A DNA stretch of 6,132 nt, taken from Bacteroidota bacterium. Lineage in GTDB: Bacteria > Bacteroidota > Ignavibacteria > UBA10030. Where the stretch lies: NCBI GenBank assembly GCA_003519375.1, contig DOWV01000206.1, positions 1 to 6,132 on the forward strand. Reading direction: 5' to 3'. A program made the position numbers and the translations under genes. Position 1 is the stretch's first letter. Each line of letters begins with the position of its first letter. Of the stretch, positions 1 through 4,815 are shown one piece after another. The notes beneath the pieces were generated by a model. It made no database searches and had not been told where the DNA came from. It saw only the letters and a program-made list of their open reading frames with translations.

Positions 1-1379
1 CAGCTGAATGATCCGCTCACCGGCAGGTCTGTATTGATAGCGCAGCCTGTGAGGGCATCCGCTCCAGGTGTGCCGGGATAGCCGGTGAGCTCGACGTACC
101 GAAAACCATGGAAGGTAAAATGCGGCTCGTACGTCTCAACTCCCTTGCCCGAAAGCGTGTACTTCTCCGTCGCTTTCGCACGTCTCAGGTTCGTCGTGTA
201 AATCGTACCATCGGGATTCAAAACTTCGGCGTGTCTGACGGTGATTTCTGTTCCTGCCAGCCCGCGGACTTTCAGCCGGACGAATCCGGCGAAGTTCTGA
301 CCGAGGTCAATGACGTAGACCCCTTTCTGAGGCTCGGTTATCTTCTTGGGTTTGAAAAGCTGCGTAATTCGCACCGGTTCTGTGGGCAGAGCGACGAGTC
401 GTGCAGTTGTCGAGGGAAACACCGTAACGGGCTGCCACCATCCATCATCGAATCCTGGTTTGTCCCAGCCGTTCATTTGCCGACGTGCATCATATTCTTC
501 TCCCATCAGGAGATCTGAGTAGAGAATCGGTCCAGATGCTCCTTTCCACGATTGGTCCGTCACGATGACCTGCTCCGTGCCATCTGCGAATTCGACGTGC
601 AGTTGCATGAGAGCGCTGGTCTGGTCGCCATAGTTGTTGGGCTGGGTCCCGAATCCGACGAAACCGCGGTACCAGCCGTCGCCAATGATGAGGCCGGCAC
701 AGTTTGCTCCCCGCTTGAGCAGGGGAGTGACGTCATAGGTGAGGTATTGGATCCTTTTCCGGTAGTCTGTCCATTCCGGGGAGAGAACGTCGTAGCCGAC
801 GCGCTTGCCGTTCAGGCTTGCGATGAACAATCCACGGGCGGTGATATAGGCGGTGGCCTTGCGGATACCCTTCTCCAGGCTGAACTCTTTTCTTACATAC
901 GGCGCCGGCCTGAGATCTTTGGAAGCACCGCCTGTCAGACCAATCCATGTTCCCTTCCAGTCCTTGTTTTCAAGCAAACCCATTCTCCACGAAGCGGGAG
1001 ATGTGAAGGGAGAGACATTCCCGTGGTTATCCCAGATCCGGACTTTCCAAAAGCACAATGTGCGTGTCACTAAAGATTTTCCGGCGTAGGCAATCTGAGT
1101 ATTCCGGCCGCCTGCAACTTTTCCTGATTCCCAGAGATCTCCGCGGTTTTGGCTGAGAATCTTCGGATCGCTGGCGACGAGTACTTCGTATGCGGTTTGT
1201 ACGGTGCCTCTCTGTGGCGACTCGACGATCCAGCTTAAACGCGGTTCGGCTGCATCGATCGCGAGAGGATTAGTCCGGTGCTCGCAGCGCAAAGACGTTG
1301 CTTTGAGCTGTGTGGCGACTGCCGCATCGTGGGATAGTGCCAATAGAATTATGAAAAGGGCGATCGTTGGGGTCTTCAT
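1..1379 (-). CDS. Exported alpha-L-rhamnosidase, GH78 family (C-terminus beyond window)
   Basis: GH78 enzymes release terminal alpha-L-rhamnose from plant, algal or bacterial glycans. I translated the minus strand from the ATG at 1379; it stays open for 459 codons to the left edge. Residues 1-22 form a signal peptide (basic start, hydrophobic core, AAVA). Residues 30-135 resemble the N-terminal Ig/fibronectin-like domain (NPLAIDAAEPRLSW, FWKVRIWD). Residues 160-330 match the rhamnosidase N domain (ARGLFIASLNGKRVG, GDGWYRG, DLLMGEEYDARR, DDGWW). Residues 340-445 match the following beta-sandwich (IDLGQNFAGFVRLKVRG, HAEVLNPDGTIYTTNLRR, FTFHGFRYVELTGYPG). INTDLPVSGSFS at the edge leads into the (alpha/alpha)6 catalytic barrel, so the acidic catalytic residues cannot be checked. 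Family members are usually about 900-1000 residues, so about half is present. GAGGA lies four bases before the ATG. The gene diverges from the DUF2891 gene. The family call is firm; the substrate is unknown. Confidence 0.93.
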   Translation of the reverse strand, partial: MKTPTIALFIILLALSHDAAVATQLKATSLRCEHRTNPLAIDAAEPRLSWIVESPQRGTVQTAYEVLVASDPKILSQNRGDLWESGKVAGGRNTQIAYAGKSLVTRTLCFWKVRIWDNHGNVSPFTSPASWRMGLLENKDWKGTWIGLTGGASKDLRPAPYVRKEFSLEKGIRKATAYITARGLFIASLNGKRVGYDVLSPEWTDYRKRIQYLTYDVTPLLKRGANCAGLIIGDGWYRGFVGFGTQPNNYGDQTSALMQLHVEFADGTEQVIVTDQSWKGASGPILYSDLLMGEEYDARRQMNGWDKPGFDDGWWQPVTVFPSTTARLVALPTEPVRITQLFKPKKITEPQKGVYVIDLGQNFAGFVRLKVRGLAGTEITVRHAEVLNPDGTIYTTNLRRAKATEKYTLSGKGVETYEPHFTFHGFRYVELTGYPGTPGADALTGCAINTDLPVSGSFS

Positions 1380-1443
1380 GGAATCCTCGTTCGGAGAATG
1401 TTGACGTCTTGGACACCGCTGAGAAGGGGACAACGTTGCGACC

Positions 1444-1472
1444 ATGATAGGAAAAGAGGAAACAAATGACAA
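1444..1472 (-). promoter_or_regulatory. Sigma70-type promoter of the rhamnosidase gene
   Basis: Read on the minus strand, TTGTCA (1472-1467, five of six matches to TTGACA) is followed after exactly 17 bases by TATCAT (1449-1444, five of six matches to TATAAT). Transcription would start near 1437, giving a leader of about 58 bases that contains the GAGGA ribosome site. This is the strongest promoter candidate in the window. An 8-bp palindrome, CAACGTTG (1431-1438), lies over the predicted start point, but a palindrome this short may be chance. Confidence 0.65.
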
Positions 1473-1483
1473 CTGACCAGTTG
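1470..1483. promoter_or_regulatory. Operator-like inverted repeat at the rhamnosidase -35 box
   Basis: CAACTG and CAGTTG form perfect 6-bp arms separated by AC. The right-hand bases of the -35 hexamer (1470-1472) lie inside the left arm, so a protein bound here could block or recruit RNA polymerase. The palindromic repeat array begins on the next base. No regulator gene is visible in the window, and the operator role is inferred from position and symmetry alone. Confidence 0.35.
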
Positions 1484-1580
1484 AGACCTGACAGGTTTCC
1501 AAAACCTGTCAGGTCTGACAGCGCAGGTTTCTAAAACCTGTCAGGTCTGACAGCGCAGGCTTCCAAAACCTGTCAGGTCT
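1484..1580. repeat. Tandem palindromic repeat array, 32-bp period
   Basis: Two full 32-bp units (1501-1532 and 1533-1564) differ at two positions. They are followed by the first 16 bases of a third unit (1565-1580) and preceded by a diverged partial unit (1484-1500) that lacks a 5-base GCGCA segment. Each contains the 11-bp near-palindrome ACCTG(T/A)CAGGT, at 1486-1496, 1504-1514, 1536-1546 and 1568-1578. Bases 1484-1498 are the exact reverse complement of 1502-1516, giving a 15-bp stem with a 3-base loop. A second 7-bp hairpin joins 1524-1530 to 1534-1540. There are no unique spacers, so this is not a CRISPR array. It resembles REP- or MITE-like intergenic palindromic elements; a cluster of regulator sites is the alternative. 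Confidence 0.85.
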
Positions 1581-1591
1581 ACCCTGTCGTC

Positions 1592-1620
1592 TTGCATTTC
1601 AGTCGTCCGATCGATAGATT
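1592..1620 (+). promoter_or_regulatory. Candidate promoter of the DUF2891 gene
   Basis: TTGCAT (1592-1597) and TAGATT (1615-1620) are separated by 17 bases. The -10 matches consensus at four of six positions but the -35 at only three, so this is a modest candidate. It lies 12 bases past the end of the repeat array and would give a leader of about 30 bases before the ATG at 1657. Confidence 0.35.
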
Positions 1621-1656
1621 TCCCGACGACCAACCATCAGATCCCCGAGGTGCCCG

Positions 1657-2772
1657 ATGATGCGACGATGCTTTCCTTCTTTGTTTATCTTCTTGCTATC
1701 TCTGTGCGTGTGCCAGCCCAACAGTGCTCAGGATCGCTCCGCGCAGACAGGTTCCCGACTCACTCCTTCGGTCGCATCTCATTTCGCTGAGCTGGCGCTC
1801 CGTTGCGTGGACCGTGAGTATCCGAACAAGCCTGATCACGTAATGAACAGCGAAAAGGATATTCTCAGTCCAAAAACCATGCATCCTGCTTTCTACGGGT
1901 GTTTCGACTGGCATTCGTCCGTCCACGGCCACTGGATGCTGGTTCGTTTGCTGCGGATGTTTCCCGATCTCCCTGAGGCGGCGCGCATCAGGGCGGTTCT
2001 CAATTCAAATCTGACAGCCGGAAACGTCAGAGTGGAAGTCGATTATATCGATCAACCCGGCCGCAAATCGTTCGAGCGAACCTACGGCTGGGCCTGGTTT
2101 CTCAGGCTGGCACAGGAGCTGTATGACTGGAATGACATCCAGGGGCGTCAATGGGCGAAGAACCTTCAGCCGCTTACAAAGGCGATCGTGACACGGTACA
2201 TTGATTTTCTGCCGAGGCAGACATATCCGATACGAACGGGTGTTCATCCGAACACGGCATTTGGAATTGCCTTCGCGCTCGACTATGCCCGCGCCGTTGG
2301 AAACAAACAACTCGAGAAAGTTCTTGTCGGACGAAGCGTGGCCTACTATGCTGATGATCGCGATGCGCCTGAGTGGTGGGAGCCCGGAGGCGAAGACTTC
2401 TTTTCACCATCGCTCATGGAAGCCGACCTGATGCGGAGGATTCTCAAGAAGGATCGCTTTGATCGGTGGTTCAAGCGGTTTTTGCCCGGGCTTGCAAAGG
2501 GGACTGCAGGCAATCTGCTCAGGCCTGCTGTCGTAAGTGATCGGACCGATCCAAAGCTCGTGCACCTCGATGGGCTGAATCTGAGCCGGGCCTGGTGCAT
2601 GCGCGGTATCGCCGCATCTTTGCCGGCCGATGATCCAATCCGTGACCGGCTTCTCAAGTCGGCTGAGCTGCACGCCAACGATGCGCTGTCTCACATTGCA
2701 AGCGGCAATTATGAAGGTGAACACTGGCTGGCTTCGTTTGCGGTGTATCTGCTCTCGCAAAAGAGCCGATGA
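1657..2772 (+). CDS. Exported DUF2891 family protein
   Basis: A complete 371-residue protein whose biochemical role is, to my knowledge, not established. Residues 1-24 look like a Sec signal peptide (MMRRC start, hydrophobic 8-18, NSA before Q25); LSLC and CVC do not fit a lipobox. The rest matches DUF2891 in length and motifs: MHPAFYGCFDWHSSVHGHW (75-93), ERTYGWAW (140-147), TGVHPNTAFGIAFALDYA (194-211), EWWEPGGEDFFSPSLMEADLM (239-259), HLDGLNLSRAW (303-313) and GNYEGEHWLASFAVYLL (350-366). The many conserved His, Asp, Glu and Trp residues on a mostly helical, evenly spaced framework suggest an (alpha/alpha)-toroid enzyme, possibly acting on carbohydrate; that is inference. GAGGTG at 1647-1652 could serve the ATG at 1657 or the adjacent ATG at 1660. 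The gene diverges from the rhamnosidase and converges on the M28 peptidase. Confidence 0.88.
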   Translation: MMRRCFPSLFIFLLSLCVCQPNSAQDRSAQTGSRLTPSVASHFAELALRCVDREYPNKPDHVMNSEKDILSPKTMHPAFYGCFDWHSSVHGHWMLVRLLRMFPDLPEAARIRAVLNSNLTAGNVRVEVDYIDQPGRKSFERTYGWAWFLRLAQELYDWNDIQGRQWAKNLQPLTKAIVTRYIDFLPRQTYPIRTGVHPNTAFGIAFALDYARAVGNKQLEKVLVGRSVAYYADDRDAPEWWEPGGEDFFSPSLMEADLMRRILKKDRFDRWFKRFLPGLAKGTAGNLLRPAVVSDRTDPKLVHLDGLNLSRAWCMRGIAASLPADDPIRDRLLKSAELHANDALSHIASGNYEGEHWLASFAVYLLSQKSR

Positions 2773-2796
2773 GGAATTCACGTCATCTGGAAAACA

Positions 2797-2825
2797 CAAA
2801 CGCCCGGCTCATGACCGGGCGTTTG
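2797..2825. terminator. Bidirectional intrinsic terminator
   Basis: CAAACGCCCGG (2797-2807) pairs perfectly with CCGGGCGTTTG (2815-2825) around a 7-base loop. On the plus strand the stem runs into a T-rich stretch (GTTTGATTTA), 24 bases after the DUF2891 stop. On the minus strand it runs into TTTGTGTTTT, serving the peptidase transcript. Both convergent genes can therefore use it; the minus-strand U-tract is the better one. Confidence 0.8.
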
Positions 2826-2832
2826 ATTTACC

Positions 2833-2861
2833 TGCCGGACCGAATGACATTCGGTCCGGCA
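2833..2861. terminator. Perfect 14-bp hairpin after the M28 stop
   Basis: TGCCGGACCGAATG (2833-2846) and its exact reverse complement (2848-2861) flank one central base, so the effective loop is 3-5 bases. It begins 9 bases past the peptidase stop codon on the minus strand. The bases after it in that direction (GGTAAATC) are not U-rich, so by itself it is a poor intrinsic terminator. It may instead protect the mRNA 3' end or back up the neighbouring terminator 7 bases away. Confidence 0.55.
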
Positions 2862-2870
2862 ATTCAGATT

Positions 2871-4469
2871 CTACTTCTTCAACTGTCCCGCACGCTCCGG
2901 ATCCGCCGGCTGGGGCCATTGTCCCGGCTGACCTGTGCGCCGATTGACCGGCAGAGCTCGGTGCTCACGGTTCACGAACGTCGGATCTTCGCACGCCTGA
3001 TACACAAGCGTCGCAATCAACACGATATTGCTCTTCAGATCATCGAACACCAGCTTGTCATATGTATCACGATTCGTATGCCACGTGTATGAGAAATAAT
3101 CCCACATATTGGATCCGAGTCCGAATGCGGGTACGCCCGCTGCAATAAATGGTGCGTGGTCACTCCCGCCTCCGCCCGGCATTCCGGGGAAGGAGAGCCT
3201 CACGTCCCGGCTTATGTTGTCGGGCACTCTCGACATCCATCGCGCAATGTGCTCTCCCGCGTTGAGGAATCCGCCCGCACCGATGCTCTGGATCCTGCCG
3301 GTACCGTTGTCCTGATTGAATACGGCGTGAATCTTTTCCACGATTTCCGGATGATCCTTCACAAAAGCGCGGGATCCATTCAGTCCCTGCTCCTCGCTGC
3401 ACCAGTGGCCGACGATGATTGTGCGTTTGGGATTTGGATAATATCTCTTCAGAATCCGGAGTGCTTCCATCATCTGAATCGTCCCGGTTCCGTTGTCTGT
3501 CGCACCCGAGGATCCTTCCCATGAATCGAGGTGGGCAGAGAGGATGACGTACTCATCAGGTTTCTCCGTTCCTTTGATCGTCGCGATCGTATTCAATGCC
3601 GGGGCAGCGCCAAGGAACTTCGATTCGGTTTCGACGCGGATCACCGGATTATCGCCATAATCGACAAGCCGGAAGAGCAGATTATAATCCTCAAGGCTCA
3701 GGGCGACCACGGGGATTTTCTCATTGGTGGTACCGAACACCCGAAAAGCTCCCCAACCGCTCGACCAATCGGATGATAAGACACCGACGGCACCTGCCTG
3801 CTCAAGAATGAAAGCGAGGGTGTCGCGTCGGAAGCCTGTCTTGCGCATGCGTTTCTGCCAATCCTCGGCCATCTTCGTCCGAAGCGCTTTCAAAGTGTCG
3901 AATGACTCTTTCGTTCCGAATTCCTCCCACACTTTGTCGGGCCTTCCGGTCGGCTGAGGCTGCGATATGAGCACAAACTTGCCCTTCACATTCGGGAGCC
4001 ACTTCAGAAAGGCTGCCGAATCGGGAACATCAGCAATAATCACGAGTCCGGCCGTGACGCCGCCCTTTTTGGTGGCAGGGCTCCACGAGAGCATGGTGCC
4101 CTCCAGGCTCCTGACGCGGGGCTGGAGAAGGTCAATGTGCGTGATCCCACGATCCCAGCTTCTCCATTCGCCGTACTTTTCGTTCTTCGCATCAATTCCC
4201 CAGGCCTGATATTTCGATACGAGCCAATTGTTTGCCTTGATCATGCTCGGTGAACCCACCAGCCGCGGTCCGATCACATCGAGCAACTCGTGTGCGAAGA
4301 GCGGCAGGCGAGATGAATCCATCGCTTCTTTATAGATGCTCTTGATCACCTGGTCGTCCGTGGGAAATGTCGGACCAAGCGTCGGCGGGCCGAAAGGCTG
4401 ACCTATCGCCGGCATCGAGATGATGACGGCAAAGACAGCCAGGCATAAAAGCCGTACTGCAGTTTTCAT
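2871..4469 (-). CDS. Exported M28 family zinc metallopeptidase, carboxypeptidase-Q-like
   Basis: Probably a secreted or periplasmic dinuclear-zinc exopeptidase that trims peptides. The protein has 532 residues from the ATG at 4469. Residues 1-23 are a signal peptide (hydrophobic 7-19, AIG before Q24). Residues about 115-290 fit a protease-associated (PA) domain inserted before the catalytic core. All M28 residues are in order: His313 and Asp315 in SAHLDSW, bridging Asp325 in GATDNGTG, general base Glu359 with ligand Glu360 in WCSEEQG, Asp387 in NQDNGTG, the SDHAPF motif (436-441), and the final ligand His464 in WHTNRDT. The enzyme is therefore predicted active. The frame extends upstream to a TTG at 4625, but the strong AAGGAGGA before 4469 and the signal peptide beginning there fix the start. 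Whether it is an amino-, carboxy- or dipeptidase cannot be read from sequence. Confidence 0.94.
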   Translation of the reverse strand: MKTAVRLLCLAVFAVIISMPAIGQPFGPPTLGPTFPTDDQVIKSIYKEAMDSSRLPLFAHELLDVIGPRLVGSPSMIKANNWLVSKYQAWGIDAKNEKYGEWRSWDRGITHIDLLQPRVRSLEGTMLSWSPATKKGGVTAGLVIIADVPDSAAFLKWLPNVKGKFVLISQPQPTGRPDKVWEEFGTKESFDTLKALRTKMAEDWQKRMRKTGFRRDTLAFILEQAGAVGVLSSDWSSGWGAFRVFGTTNEKIPVVALSLEDYNLLFRLVDYGDNPVIRVETESKFLGAAPALNTIATIKGTEKPDEYVILSAHLDSWEGSSGATDNGTGTIQMMEALRILKRYYPNPKRTIIVGHWCSEEQGLNGSRAFVKDHPEIVEKIHAVFNQDNGTGRIQSIGAGGFLNAGEHIARWMSRVPDNISRDVRLSFPGMPGGGGSDHAPFIAAGVPAFGLGSNMWDYFSYTWHTNRDTYDKLVFDDLKSNIVLIATLVYQACEDPTFVNREHRALPVNRRTGQPGQWPQPADPERAGQLKK

Positions 4470-4472
4470 GAA

Positions 4473-4480
4473 TCCTCCTT
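4473..4480 (-). promoter_or_regulatory. Ribosome binding site fixing the M28 start
   Basis: On the minus strand AAGGAGGA lies just upstream of the ATG at 4469 with a short spacer (3 bases after the final A, 4 after GGAGG). It is close to the full anti-Shine-Dalgarno complement. It favours the 532-residue product over a longer reading from the TTG at 4625, whose extra residues would bury the signal peptide internally. Confidence 0.8.
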
Positions 4481-4541
4481 TGGGTTGTGATATGCTCGTG
4501 ATCGGGCCCGGGGAAGTGTGCCATCGCAGATGCAACGTGTC

Positions 4542-4570
4542 AAAGTATGGCAAAAACAAAGACGCATCAA
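4542..4570 (-). promoter_or_regulatory. Candidate promoter of the M28 gene
   Basis: On the minus strand TTGATG (4570-4565, four of six to consensus) and TACTTT (4547-4542, three of six) are separated by 17 bases. Transcription would start near 4535, giving a leader of about 65 bases. The match is weak. Part of the same stretch (ATACTTTG) loosely resembles the Bacteroidota -7 element TAnnTTTG but does not match it exactly. Confidence 0.3.
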
Positions 4571-4699
4571 GAACAAAATGGTGATTCGCGGAGTGTGCTC
4601 CGGGAGATTTGTCGACCGTTGACAAAGAGACCGTGATGCCGCACGTCGGTACGGACTCAACGGGGCAGGCCTCTTAGACGCTCGCGTCCCAAATACATC

Positions 4700-4728
4700 T
4701 TGAATGCGCGAAGCGATGTTCTTACATT
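4700..4728 (+). promoter_or_regulatory. Candidate promoter of the TPR-like protein gene
   Basis: TTGAAT (4700-4705) and TACATT (4723-4728) each match the sigma70 consensus at four of six positions and are 17 bases apart. Transcription would start near 4735, leaving a leader of about 80 bases before the ATG at 4816. No better candidate is visible in this gap on the plus strand. Confidence 0.4.
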
Positions 4729-4815
4729 ATTGCCCAGACGGGTGGACGAATCCATCTGCCTTTGTTTTCCGGAAACGTCGATCCCGGCTCATCAGAGGGA
4801 GAAGGAGAGGAGATA

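Larger units (their letters stand above)
4470..4815. other. Divergent intergenic region, 346 bases
   Basis: No convincing gene is present; the short minus-strand frames here are an upstream extension of the peptidase frame or out-of-frame shadows. It holds a candidate promoter for each flanking gene, the peptidase ribosome site, and a 10-bp palindrome TTTCCGGAAA (4766-4775) in the leader of the right-hand gene. TTGTC and GACAA arms sit 7 bases apart near 4608-4626. I see no riboswitch or tRNA fold, and no copy of the repeats found near 1500. Confidence 0.6.

Noticed and set aside
108..1089. Plus-strand open frames of 136 and 173 codons (108-518, 552-1073) and a shorter one at 853-1089
   Set aside because: They lie opposite the rhamnosidase gene, whose minus-strand frame carries continuous GH78 motifs. 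Their translations are Cys/Ser/Arg-rich without recognisable domains.
1431..1438. CAACGTTG as a LacI-type operator at the rhamnosidase start point
   Set aside because: The position is suggestive and the CG centre fits, but an 8-bp palindrome is too short to separate from chance and the flanks do not extend the symmetry.
1484..1580. CRISPR array
   Set aside because: The units are directly tandem with no unique spacers, and no cas gene is present.
2404..2799. Minus-strand open frame of 131 codons overlapping the end of the DUF2891 gene
   Set aside because: It is antisense to conserved DUF2891 motifs and has no ribosome site or domain; its start lies inside the terminator region.
4619..4624. 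Consensus TTGACA as a -35 box on the plus strand
   Set aside because: No -10-like hexamer follows at 16-18 bases (the sequence there is G/C-rich), so no promoter is supported.
4470..4625. 52-residue N-terminal extension of the M28 peptidase from a TTG codon
   Set aside because: A strong ribosome site and a proper signal peptide both mark the ATG at 4469; the extension would place the signal peptide internally.
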